NCBI RefSeq assembly: GCF_000143415.4
Contig: NW_003314496.1
Location: 4,226 to 29,859, forward strand
DNA length: 25,634 nt
From: Selaginella moellendorffii
Lineage: Eukaryota; Streptophyta; Lycopodiopsida; Selaginellales; Selaginellaceae
Direction of reading: 5' to 3'
Part shown: piece by piece, positions 1 to 10,048 of the stretch
Numbering within the stretch: position 1 is the stretch's first letter
How the letters are laid out: each line of letters opens with the position of its first letter
The notes under the pieces: model-generated
Databases searched by the model: none
Seen by the model: only the letters and a program-made list of their open reading frames with translations
What the model was told of the DNA's origin: nothing
Position numbers and translations under genes: made by a program

Positions 1-485
1 GACACAGATGCAAGGAAGGAAGAGATTCTCGGTCCCGTGATCCTTCTCTACTCATACAAGTAAGCTCTCAAAGTTTCTTAGCTCCTAAAGTTCTTATTTA
101 CTCTTTTTTCTCTCTCTAAACTAAAATGGTGGTGACACAGTGATTTCAAGGAAGCCGTGAAGGAAGCTAACAACACGCATTACGGTCTCCAAGCCAGCGC
201 CTTTACGCATGATCTAAACAAGGCCTTCTATGTGTTTGAGCACATAGAGGTAGCTTTGTGTTTGAGATATAGAAAGTATTGATTGTTTGTTTGATGATTA
301 TTCGATCTTCACAAGCTGGAGGAGTTTGCCTCAATGATTCGCCAAGCATGCGCGTTGATAACCAGCCATACGGTGGGATCAAAGACTCTGCAATCCAACG
401 AGACGGTGTCAAGTACGCGATGGACGACATGCTCGAAACCAAAGTTTTAGTAATGCACAATGTAGGCAACGCGTCTTACTTTTGA
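1..485 (+). CDS. Aldehyde dehydrogenase (ALDH21-like), 3' part, copy A
   Basis: This is the C-terminal part of an NAD(P)-dependent aldehyde dehydrogenase, which oxidises an aldehyde to its acid; its 5' part lies left of the window. Exons seen are 1-59, 141-249 and 316-485 (TGA at 483-485), with introns 60-140 and about 250-315. Protein motifs include KEEILGPVILL, FKEAVKEAN with YGLQAS, AGGVCLNDSPS, RVDNQPYGGIKDS and the C-terminal MLETKVLV. The RVD..PYGG.KDS signature fits ALDH21 and its bacterial relatives better than betaine or fatty ALDHs (family call from knowledge). One oddity: the only GT donor after the HIE codons, at 250, puts the last exon out of frame by one base, as though one G was lost at GAGG|GT. 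Copy B shares this. It is convergent with the SDR on the minus strand, and the two share about 110 bp of 3' flank. The gene may be non-functional. Confidence 0.72.
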
Positions 486-487
486 TC

Positions 488-505
488 AAGCTCGAGCTCG
501 AGCTT
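488..505. other. 18-bp perfect palindrome after the ALDH stop, copy A
   Basis: AAGCTCGAGCTCGAGCTT reads the same on both strands and begins 3 nt after the ALDH stop codon. It lies in the 3' flank shared by the convergent ALDH and SDR genes. It could form a hairpin in either transcript's 3' end; that role is inference. Confidence 0.6.
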
Positions 506-573
506 TTGAGAACAGTAAATACAGTCTATCCACAAATGATTGCCGAGTTGTCCTCGTTTGCTAGCTCGCTCTC

Positions 574-1624
574 TAGCACCATCAACCTTTTACCTTTAGG
601 ACAGAGAATGCTTGTCTATAAGCTCCTGGGAGAAGGTCCATAGCTTGTGAGCGAGCTCGGGATCTCTGCCATAAGCACTACAGTTGGATTTGTTGAAATC
701 CACGAAGTATTGCCCGGTGACGTCCTTGAGGCTTGGATGTAAAGCCGTGTGGCACGTCGTAGCAGCGTCCTGAGAGATCAATCACGTTTTAGTCACGAAA
801 AACTTCCAGATAATTGGGAGAATTCTTCTTACCTGTGGCACATTTTTCCAAAGGAAGCTGGAGAAGAACTTGAGAACCCCTGCACGAAGATCAAAGGGCT
901 ATAAGTAACCGAAAGCTCACTCGCTCTTTAGCACCATCAACCTTTTACCTTTAGGACGGAGAACGCTTGTCTATAAGCTCCTGGGAGAAGGTCCATAGCT
1001 TGTGAGCGAGCTCGGGATCTCTGCCATAAGCGCTACAGCTGGATTTGTTGGAATCCACGAAGTATTGCCCGGTGACGTCCTTGAGGCTTGGATGTAAAGC
1101 CGTGTAGCACGTCGTAGCAGCGTCCTGAGAGATTGATCACGTATTAGCCACGAAAAACTTCCAGATAATTGGGAGAATTCTTCTTACCTGTGGCACATTT
1201 TTCCAAAGGAAGCTGGAGAAGAACTTGAGAACCCCTGCACGAAGATCAAAGGGCTATAAGTAACCGAAAGCTCACTCGCTCTTTAGCACCATCAACCTTT
1301 TACCTTTAGGACGGAGAACGCTTGTCTATAAGCTCCTGGGAGAAGGTCCATAGCTTGTGAGCGAGCTCGGGATCTCTGCCATAAGCGCTACAGCTGGATT
1401 TGTTGGAATCCACGAAGTATTGCCCGGTGACGTCCTTGAGGCTTGGATGTAAAGCCGTGTAGCACGTCGTAGCAGCGTCCTGAGAGATTGATCACGTATT
1501 AGCCACGAAAAACTTCCAGATAATTGGGAGAATTCTTCTTACCTGTGGCACATTTTTCCAAAGGAAGCTGGAGAAGAACTTGAGAACCCCTGCATGAAGA
1601 TCAAAGTTCTATAAGTAACCGAAA
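574..1624 (-). repeat. Tandem array of SDR terminal-exon units, copy A (3 units)
   Basis: Three direct repeats begin at 574, 929 and 1284 (anchored on TAGCACCATCAACC), with a period of 355 bp; the last is cut to about 341 bp. Read on the minus strand, each unit holds a splice acceptor (ATGCAG), a 48-nt exon coding for FFSSFLWKNVPQ and its lead, a ~63-nt GT-AG intron and a terminal exon coding DAATTC..ALHPSLKDVTGQYF through PELAHKLWTFSQELI to a stop. Units 2 and 3 are nearly identical to each other. Unit 1 differs and carries the variants of the second unit of array B. The open frame is kept in all three units. Units 2 and 3 lack the in-frame ATG of the others, which does not matter for an internal exon. 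Confidence 0.9.
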
Positions 1625-2083
1625 ACAATGACGAGGCTAACAGACAAACTCATTATGTAGAATGTGTGCCGCATCAAAGGCGACATTATAAAACCTGGTG
1701 AGCAGCATTGGCTGTGATGTCAACTCCTTTGGCATAATCAGCGAAAGAGAAAGCATTGACGAAAGAGAAAGGTGGGAGAGATTTCAAAGCATTAGACAAA
1801 TACCTTGAATCTCATTGCCAGTTCTTTGGCATGGAGGATGTTCACGAGCTTGGATGGACTGTATGCTCTACTGTCGGAGTACCTTTTGGAAGAAAAAAGG
1901 AAGAATGTAAGCTCACGAGAAAAGAAAGTCGTTTGGTACCAGGCTTTGTCATTAAGGTGTGAGAACTGGATTCCACCGCTGTAAGTGTGATGGAGGAGAG
2001 GTTGACAATTCTTCACTGGATGCCACTTTCCTTAGCGGTCTCCATCATTTTGTCCAGGACCAAGTTTGTGAAAAGAAAATGGC
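596..2083 (-). pseudogene. Short-chain dehydrogenase (TIC32/retinol-dehydrogenase-like), truncated, copy A
   Basis: SDR enzymes reduce or oxidise small carbonyl/alcohol substrates with NAD(P)H; this subgroup includes plant TIC32-like proteins. On the minus strand: exon 2083-1940 (HFLFTNLVLDKM, METAKESG, RIVNLSS, TYSGGIQFSHLNDKAW), intron 1939-1883 (57 nt), exon 1882-1804 with the catalytic Tyr-x3-Lys in SDSRAYSPSKLVNILHAKEL, then a piece near 1735-1690 (GVDITANA), then the terminal exons in the 355-bp array. The Rossmann half (TGxxxGIG), about 140 residues in the family, is not found upstream. A TGA replaces an expected sense codon after SGIQ, and the frame shifts between NLSS and YSGG, so the body of the gene is dead. 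Copy B shares both lesions, so they predate the duplication or were homogenised. Confidence 0.8.
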
Positions 2084-3002
2084 CTAGAAATCACAACAAA
2101 TGAAAGAAAAGAGTCAAGACTCCCGAAAAATTCCATGGCGCATACCCACAGATGGTTTGTAGCGTAATATCTAGAGGTTCACAAGTCGCTGGTGGCTTGT
2201 GAACAGCCATAATAACCGTTTCTTAAACCTAAAACCAAGCTCTTTGCCACCATGTCACAATCCTCACCATTGCTTTGGAGCGTCACAGATCTGGATCGTT
2301 GAATCAAGAGCATCTGCCATAAGAAAAAATGGATATTCTAAAAATGGAATATGTGACGCCGATGCCAAAATAGCAACTTTAAATAAAGAGTTTGACTAGC
2401 AGAGAGACCCCAGCTCCGCTGGGAGATATAGCATACCTAAGATAAATAAATCTTCTTTTCTAATTTTATTATATACAAGGTTAAATTTATCAGATGCATT
2501 ATAATTTATTATCAGATAAATGATCAAAAAAATTATCAGATAAATGATAAATGATAAATCATAGACGAGTTATAATATAGTGATATAAAATTTACATTGT
2601 GAGTTCCAAGGAAGAATGGTGGATTATATGCAACCAAAAAGAATGACTCACTAGATGATACAAAAAAGTTTAAATAAAGGAAAAAGGTTTTTAAACAAGA
2701 GTTTTTGCAATTAGTTAAAGGTCTTAGGATACTTAGGGTTAAGTATATTTAGGTTTGAGTAGTATTTATATATAATTTATTGTATTAATGTTCTAAATTT
2801 TTTTTGTATTTTTAGATTAATAATATTTTGGTTTAGATTATATCTTTAAATAAATCTAAATTATAAACTGAAAGTATCTATAAATTAGTTATATATTAAT
2901 GTGTTACCAAATTTCAAGTTATAATTCTGTTGTGAATATACAAGTGACAATAGAAATGATGAATAACATGCATTATTCCCCCTTTCAATTATATTTTGAG
3001 AC

Positions 3003-3300
3003 TCTTGGTAGAGAAGCTCTCATATCCAAAGCTTGATTTTAGAGCTTGATATAGTTTATCTCTGGGAGATATAGCATACCCAAGATAAATAAATCTTCTT
3101 TTTATAAATTTACAATTTTAGAAATTTGGATTTTATATAAAGTTCGATTTATCTAAAATTTTCTGCTATTCATCTCTAAAGAAATGCACAATAATGCAAA
3201 TAGATAATAATGCAAGTGTTGGGGAAGATAAGATCATTTTTAATCATCAATAAATTTGAATTTGATGTTTCATTGCCTTTATAAAAAAGGTGCACAACCC
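3003..3300. repeat. Dispersed AT-rich repeat, copy 1
   Basis: It contains GGGAGATATAGCATACCC, then AAGATAAATAAATCTTC, GATTTATCTAAAATTTTCT and GGGAAGATAAGATCATTTTT. Diverged copies are at 18163-18400 and 19105-19330, and its first ~60 bp also follow the SDR copies at about 2419 and 10380. No coding capacity is seen; it may be a non-autonomous transposon or a solo-LTR remnant, undecided. Confidence 0.6.
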
Positions 3301-3640
3301 TAAACACACATGCAGGATTTTTGCCTTGCTTGAAAAGCACTTGACTTTTCACAAAACAAAAAAATCATAGACTACCAAAAACAAAATAGCTTAGTTTGGA
3401 GAAATTTTAATTTTAATTGCATACTGAGTTAAATTATTTTTATCTGAACTATAATGATGCCTCTAACATTCATATTTTACTAAAGAATAATAGAATTTCT
3501 ATTATCTGTGGTTTTATATTTTTAAACATACATAAATAAATGTATCTAGCTTGCTACCATATTTATATTAAACCTCATAAGCCAACAGTGGAGAATAGTT
3601 TACATTCTAGATTCTAAATCAGACTAATATTCTTTTATCT

Positions 3641-3726
3641 TCATCCAAATATAATAATTACATCAGAGATATAATGTTTGTATTAAGACAAATCTGTATT
3701 AAATCTTAATGATAAAACTATGAATT
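3641..3726 (+). repeat. Direct repeat, copy 1
   Basis: The stretch starting TCATCCAAATATAATAATTA and running through GATATAATGTTTGTATTA to GATAAAACTATG recurs at 5107-5192 with a few substitutions. Both lie in the AT-rich spacer. Confidence 0.7.
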
Positions 3727-5106
3727 CATGTCTCATATATGACATGGTATCTAATATGGTATAAGATATCTCATACACATACAAATATCAAATCCATTTC
3801 TTAATAATATCTAAAAATTTAACAAAGTCTTTTATGTTTTTAATTAGTCTTCTTGCTCATAACCTTACTTTAATCTACCAGCAGCTTTACATGAGTTTTA
3901 TCTTTTGCCTCAATATTGACACGATGATTTATTTGCTATAGTTAAACCATATGGTTTACATAAGTCTTTTGATCTTGCTCTAGATTTGTTCTGCATATGT
4001 ATTATCTCAATTGCTATCAGAACATAAGGAAAATATCTTGTTAGTTCAAAATGGTAAATTAAGTATTTAAAAGAATAAAAGTTAATGGTTTCTTGATAGA
4101 GAAAAATTATATGTCACATTTATGAAAAACATACAACTCCTCTGGGAATATATAGAAATAATATTTTTTAAAATACTTTTATTAGCTGTTTTATAAAATA
4201 AAAATTATTAATACACCAACATGCTCTACCAATAAATCAAGAGTGTGTAAGACATTTTGTACCTATTAAGTCCTCTATTTTCAATTATAATATAAGATAT
4301 TGTTATAGACACTAATTTTTTATATTCTATTTTAATATATTTTTTTTTCAATTAAATGTTTTCAAAAAAGTATATATAATTAAATCTCCATAATTACATA
4401 GCATGTTTTTTGTTTATGTTCTTTTTATATTTGTATTTGACATCCTCCCCATTCATAATATTTATATTTATACATTTAGGAGTACTAATTAAAAGTTAAA
4501 GTATTTTATTATTTATCATTATCATTGTTTATGGATATAGTTTAATATAAAAAGAATGCTAATATGAATTAAGTTTATTATCTCTAAAGCTTCTTTTTTT
4601 AAATTTAAATTTATTGCATTTAACAATGTTATTGAGACTAAAATGTTTCAATGAAAAGTAAGGTTATACTTGGATATTAGGGTATTGATGATATATAATC
4701 ATTTATGTCCTAAACCATAACATATCAGAAAATTTAAGAATGTTTCATAGATGTAATTTAATAATATTAAGAGTTTAGGAATCACATTTTTTAGATGGTT
4801 TCCTTTTGTATTGTGTCTAATGTTGTCTCAATCATATTTTTTTCTATACGTCATTATATTTATTTATTTTTTCAATGTATCAAAGAACACATTATTAGTC
4901 TTAAAAAACGTATTATAACTTTATGATTTTACACAGATCTTAGAGTATATATGAGCTAACCAACAACTCTATGTGAATAGATTAATTGATGAATCTGTAA
5001 TAAGTATCATAAGATTATTCATAAAATTAAACCTACTTTATAAGATAAAATAATAAGTAAATGTATCTAGATATTCACACTATATTATAGGTGTTTGAAA
5101 AGAGGT

Positions 5107-5192
5107 ACATCCAAATATAATAATTATATTGGAGATATAATGTTTGTATTAGGACAAACCAGTACTAATGCTTTATGATAAAACTATGCATT
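5107..5192 (+). repeat. Direct repeat, copy 2
   Basis: Diverged second copy of 3641-3726, about 1.47 kb downstream in the same orientation. No function is evident. Confidence 0.7.
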
Positions 5193-6119
5193 CCAATTTA
5201 AAAATACATTACTATTAAATGATTCAACACTACTTACTATTGAAAAACTATATAAACGGACACATTATTACATTCTTAAAATATATTATAAAAATATTAA
5301 TATTTTAAATATAAACATGGATCAGACACATTACTATGTAAATATTAATGTTGATATATTTTTTATAAAAAACTATATAATGTCATTAAAAATATAAATA
5401 TTTAATTATTTATTGTTACATATTTATTTTATAAAAAACATTGTAGTAGTAAATTTATCATTTGTGAGTAAAGTCTTACTATTGTATTTTATTCTCAATA
5501 CTTCATCATTTTATTGTATTAAAATTTACATTGTTGATAGTTAAATTTTAAAGAATTTTTAAAAGTTAAAATTGTATAGTTAGATATCATTTTGCTATGT
5601 TAACAAAAAATATATTGATATTTACTATACTTTTCAAATAATATAAACTATATTAATGACATTTAAGTCAAGTATAACAATTATTTATCAAAACATTTAT
5701 AAAAATAATATTTACAGGTATTATGTATTTTAATTTTATGATGAATGTTAGAAAACTCTACTCTTGAAGACTAAATATGATTTAAGAAATTAATTTTACT
5801 TATACAAGTCCTCCAAAACTAATCACATTTTTTAAATTTACTCAACTATATGTATGTTTTGGATATTTATATCATCAACAATTTCTCTGAATAGAAAAAT
5901 AAATTAGTTTGTAACATAATTAGTAATTTATATTTCAAAACAATAGCACTCTTTTATTTTCTTTCTTGTTTCAAATACTCCACTATCTGGTTTTTAACTA
6001 AGAATCTATACTTTAAATATTAATTGTTTTTTTGATACTCAAATTTATGATTCAGTAATGGTTTATATATTTCTCATCTTGTAAAACCCATCTATAACAC
6101 TCAAATTCTATTGCCACTA

Positions 6120-7052
6120 TCTACATCCTTGGAGTTGAGGTGGGAATATGTTGATATTGTAAATGGACTTAGCATATATAACAAAAGCACCACAAGGGAT
6201 TCTATCGAAGCAGCCAGTTGTGTATTCACATGCAGCATCTTTACGTGAGAGGTGGCCTTTACAAGGAGGTATCTGACACTCATATTTAAATTCTATTGTA
6301 TTCTTTGTTCTCAAATCAAGCTTTGATCTAATGTATCTGGTGCTGGTTGTGTAGGTGAAGGCCGCATTGATTGCTGCCTTTAAGAAACTCAAAGGTGGAG
6401 ATCCTCGCCAAGATGACACGTCCATCAGGCCCATGATATCCAAGTCGTCGGCAGCTATAGTGGAGAAGAGCGTGAACGAGGCAGTGAAGGCAGGTGCCAA
6501 ACTTCTAGTTGGTAGTAAGCAAAGGGGAGCTTTCATGGAGCCAACGATCCTGGAAGACGCTCCCTTTGACACAGATGCAAGGAAGGAAGAGATTCTTGGT
6601 CCCGTGATCCTTCTCTACTCATACAAGTAAGCTCTCAAAGTTTCTTAGCTCCTAAAGTTCTTATTTACTCTTTTTTCTCTCTCTAAACTAAAACGGTGGT
6701 GACACAGTGATTTCAAGGAAGCCGTGAAGGAAGCTAACAGCATGCATTACGGTCTCCAAGCCAGCGCCTTTATGCATGATCTAAACAAGGCTTTCTATGT
6801 GTTTGAGCACATAGAGGTAGCTTTGTGTTTGAGATATAGAAAGTATTGATTGTTTGTTTGATGATTATTCGATCTTCACAAGCTGGAGGAGTTTGCCTCA
6901 ATGATTCGCCAAGCATGCGCGTTGATAGCCAGCCATACGGTGGGATCAAAGACTCTGCAATCCAACAAGAGGGTGTCAAGTACACGATGGACGACATGCT
7001 CGAAACCAAAGTTTTAGTAATGCGCAATGTAGGCAACGCGTCTTACTTTTGA
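6120..7052 (+). pseudogene. Aldehyde dehydrogenase (ALDH21-like), copy B, degenerate
   Basis: This is a longer view of the same gene as at 1-485. Segments: a damaged exon about 6120-6268, where the ALDH motif SLELGGN is recognisable only across a one-base frameshift and the catalytic-Cys region survives as AASCVFTCSIF followed by a stop; intron 6269-6354; exon 6355-6626 (GGDPRQDDTSIRPMIS, EAVKAGAKLLVG, GAFMEPTILEDAPFD, KEEILGPV); intron 6627-6707; exon 6708-6816; intron 6817-6882; exon 6883-7052, stop TGA. Exons upstream of 6120 (nucleotide-binding half) are not found in the preceding AT-rich DNA, so this copy is 5'-truncated as well as frameshifted. It shares with copy A the out-of-frame donor at HIE|AGG. 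The three 3' exons differ from copy A by only a few bases, so duplication was recent relative to the decay. Confidence 0.8.
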
Positions 7053-7054
7053 TC

Positions 7055-7072
7055 AAGCTCGAGCTCGAGCTT
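7055..7072. other. 18-bp perfect palindrome after the ALDH stop, copy B
   Basis: Same AAGCTCGAGCTCGAGCTT palindrome as at 488-505, unchanged, 3 nt after the copy B ALDH stop. Confidence 0.6.
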
Positions 7073-7140
7073 TTGAGAACAGTAAATACAGTCTATCCAC
7101 AAATGATTGCCGAGTTGTCCTCGTTTGCTAGCTCGCTCTC

Positions 7141-9608
7141 TAGCACCATCAACCTTTTACCTTTAGGACAGAGAATGCTTGTCTATAAGCTCCTGGGAGA
7201 AGGTCCATAGCTTGTGAGCGAGCTCGGGATCTCTGCCATAAGCGCTACAGCTGGATTTGTTGGAATCCACGAAGTATTGCCCAGTGACGTCCTTGAGGCT
7301 TGGATGTAAAGCCATGTAGCACGTCGTAGCAGCGTCCTGAGAGATCGATCACGTATTAGCCACGAAAAACTTCCAGATAATTGGGAGAATTCTTCTTACC
7401 TGTGGCATATTTTTCCAAAGGAAGCTGGAGAAGAACTTGAGAACCCCTGCATGAAGATCAAAGGTCCATAAGTAACCAAAAGCTCACTCGCTCTTTAGCA
7501 CCATCAACCTTTTACCTTTAGGACAGAGAATGCTTGTCTATAAGCTCCTGGGAGAAGGTCCATAGCTTGTGAGCGAGCTCGGGATCTCTGCCATAAGCAC
7601 TACAGTTGGATTTGTTGAAATCCACGAAGTATTGCCCGGTGACGTCCTTGAGGCTTGGACGTAAAGCCGTGTAGCACGTCGTAGCAGCGTCCTGAGAGAT
7701 CAATCACGTTTTAGTCATGAAAAACTTCCAGATGATTGGGAGAATTCTTCTTACCTGTGGCACATTTTTCCAAAGGAAGCTGGAGAAGAACTTGAGAACC
7801 CCTGCATGAAGATCAAAGGTCCATAAGTAACCGAAAGCTCACTCGCTCTTTAGCACCATCAACCTTTTACCTTTAGGACGGAGAACGCTTGTCTATAAGC
7901 TCCTGGGAGAAGGTCCATAGCTTGTGAGCGAGCTCGGGATCTCTGCCATAAGCGCTACAGCTGGATTTGTTGGAATCCACGAAGTATTGCCCGGTGACAT
8001 CCTTGAGGCTTGGATGTAAAGCCGTGTAGCACGTCGTAGCAGCGTCCTGAGAGATCAATCACGTTTAGTCACGAAAAACTTCCAGATAATTGGCAGAATT
8101 CTTCATACCTGTGGCACATTTTTCCAAAGGAAGCTGGAGAAGAATTTGAGAACCCCTGCATGAAGATCAAAGGTCCATAAGTAACCAAAAGCTCACTTGC
8201 TCTTTAGCACCATCAACCTTTTACCTTTAGGACGGAGAACGCTTGTCTATAAGCTCCTGGGAGAAGGTCCATAGCTTGTGAGCGAGCTCGGGATCTCTGC
8301 CATAAGCGCTACAGCTGGATTTGTTGGAATCCACGAAGTATTGCCCGGTGACATCCTTGAGGCTTGGATGTAAAGCCGTGTAGCACGTCGTAGCAGCGTC
8401 CTGAGAGATCAATCACGTTTAGTCACGAAAAACTTCCAGATAATTGGCAGAATTCTTCATACCTGTGGCACATTTTTCCAAAGGAAGCTGGAGAAGAATT
8501 TGAGAACCCCTGCATGAAGATCAAAGGTCCATAAGTAACCAAAAGCTCACTTGCTCTTTAGCACCATCAACCTTTTACCTTTAGGACGGAGAACGCTTGT
8601 CTATAAGCTCCTGGGAGAAGGTCCATAGCTTGTGAGCGAGCTCGGGATCTCTGCCATAAGCGCTACAGCTGGATTTGTTGGAATCCACGAAGTATTGCCC
8701 GGTGACGTCCTTGAGGCTTGGATGTAAAGCCATGTAGCACGTTGTAGCAGCGTCCTGAGAGATTGATCACGTATTAGCCACAAAAAACTTCCAGATAATT
8801 GGGAGAATTCTTCTTACCTGTGGCACATTTTTCCAAAGGAAGCTGGAGAAGAACCTGAGAACCCCTGCATGAAGATCAAAGGGCCATAAGTAACCGAAAG
8901 CTCACTCGCTCTTTAGCACCATCAACCTTTTACCTTTAGGACGGAGAACACTTGTCTATAAGCTCCTGGGAGAAGGTCCATAGCTTGTGAGTGAGCTCGG
9001 GATCTCTGCCATAAGCGCTACAGCTGGATTTGTTGGAATCCACGAAGTATTGCCCGGTGACGTCCTTGAGGCTTGGATGTAAAGCCGTGTAGCACGTCGT
9101 AGCAGCGCCCTGAGAGATCAATCACGTATTAGTCACGAAAAACTTCCAGATAATTGGGAGAATTCTTCTTACCTGTGGCACATTTTTCCAAAGGAAGCTG
9201 GAGAAGAACTTGAGAACCCCTGCATGAAGATCAAAGGGCCATAAGTAACCGAAAGTTCACTCGTTCTTTAGTACCATCAACCTTTAACCTTTAGGACGGA
9301 GAACGCTGTCTATAAGCTCCTGAGAGAAGGTCCATAGCTTGTGAGCGAGCTCGGGATCTCTGCCATAAGCGCTACAGCTGGATTTGTTGGAATCCACGAA
9401 GTATTTCCCGGTGACGTCCTTGAGGCTTGGATGTAAAGCCGTGTAGCACGTCGTAGCAGCGCCCTGAGAGATCAATCACGTATTAGTCACGAAAAACTTC
9501 CAGATAATTGGGAGAATTCTTCTTACCTGTGGCACATTTTTCCAAAGGAAGCTGGAGAAGAACTTGAGAAACCCTGCATGAAGATCAAAGTTCCATAAGT
9601 AACCGAAA
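7141..9608 (-). repeat. Tandem array of SDR terminal-exon units, copy B (7 units)
   Basis: Units start at 7141, 7496, 7851, 8205, 8559, 8914 and 9269 (period 354-355 bp; the last is ~340 bp and joins the unique SDR body). Each has, on the minus strand, acceptor, 48-nt exon, ~63-nt GT-AG intron (for example 9526-9464) and a terminal exon with stop, as in copy A. Units 3 and 4 (7851, 8205) share private changes (GGCAGAATTCTTCATACC, a lost T, AATTTGAG) and look like a very recent duplication. Coding frames stay open in all seven. The unit next to the gene body (9269) has lost one base near its end, giving a changed tail DSVLRPKG. Its exon starts GAATTC, as expected for the family, whereas most others start DAATTC. 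Confidence 0.92.
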
Positions 9609-10047
9609 ACAATGACGAGGCTAACAGACAAACTCATTATGTAGAATGTGTGCCACATCAAAGGCGACATTATAAACCCCGGTGAACAGCATTGGCTGTG
9701 ATGTCAACTCCTTTGGCATAATCAGCGAAAGAGAAAGCATTGACAAAAGAGAAAGGTGGGAGAGATTTCAAAGCATTAGACAAATACCTTGAATCTCATT
9801 GCCAGTTCTTTGGCATGGAGGATGTTCACGAGCTTGGATGGACTGTATGCTCTACTGTCGGAGTACCTTTTGGAAGAAAAAAGGAAGGAAAGTCGTTTGG
9901 TACTAGGCTTTGTCATTAAGGTGTGAGAACTGGATTCCACCGCTGTAAGTGTGATGGAGGAGAGGTTGACAATTCTTCACTGGATGCCACTTTCCTTAGC
10001 AGTCTCCATCATTTTGTCCAGGAGCAAGTTTGTGAAAAGAAAATGGC
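7163..10047 (-). pseudogene. Short-chain dehydrogenase (TIC32/retinol-dehydrogenase-like), truncated, copy B
   Basis: Same architecture as copy A: an exon starting at 10047 after a CTAG acceptor (HFLFTNLVLDKM), with the same TGA after SGIQ and the same frameshift before YSGG. It is followed by the exon with the Y-x3-K active site (RAYSPSKLVNILHAKEL), the GVDITANAVH piece near 9690-9735, and seven candidate terminal exons. The intron before the active-site exon is shortened by a small deletion relative to copy A, and the preceding codon context now reads TAG. No Rossmann half is found to 10365. The body is therefore a pseudogene, although the repeated terminal exons remain open. Whether any of it is transcribed cannot be seen. 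Confidence 0.8.
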
Positions 10048-10048
10048 C

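Larger units (their letters stand above)
1..4640. repeat. Segmental duplication, copy A
   Basis: Base 1 matches base 6568 and the match runs through the ALDH 3' end, the SDR array and SDR exons to about 2570. After about 330 extra bases in copy A it resumes near 2905-3020 (matching 10530-10618 plus 18156 onward). It continues to about 3245, and again from about 4240 to 4638 (matching 18485-18865). Main differences: array size (3 versus 7 units), indels in the AT-rich part, and absence of the LTR retrotransposon. Boundaries were read by eye and are approximate. Confidence 0.85.
2420..6100. other. AT-rich gene-free spacer
   Basis: This is about 3.7 kb of strongly AT-rich sequence with frequent stops in all frames. 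I see no gene, RNA gene or complete transposon. It holds pieces of a dispersed AT-rich repeat (see 3003-3300) and a roughly 85-bp direct duplication (3641-3726 and 5107-5192). Another stretch (4240-4638) recurs right of the retrotransposon at 18485-18865. It contrasts sharply in base composition with the ALDH/SDR and LTR-element DNA. Confidence 0.8.

Noticed and set aside
2199-2399. 66-codon + frame identical in both duplicated copies (also 10163-10363)
   Set aside because: Identity is explained by the duplication; it has no recognisable motif and overlaps the SDR 5' flank on the other strand.
6117-6572. 151-codon minus-strand frame opposite the ALDH exons
   Set aside because: It lies antisense to clear ALDH coding sequence and matches nothing.
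8601-8783. 60-codon minus frame in the fifth array unit
   Set aside because: It is in a different frame from the SDR terminal exon; the true exon in this unit is open but lacks an ATG, which an internal exon does not need.
7141-9608. Regular direct repeats that might suggest CRISPR or satellite DNA
   Set aside because: The unit is 355 bp, with conserved exon, intron and acceptor structure and SDR coding content; there are no short repeats with unique spacers.
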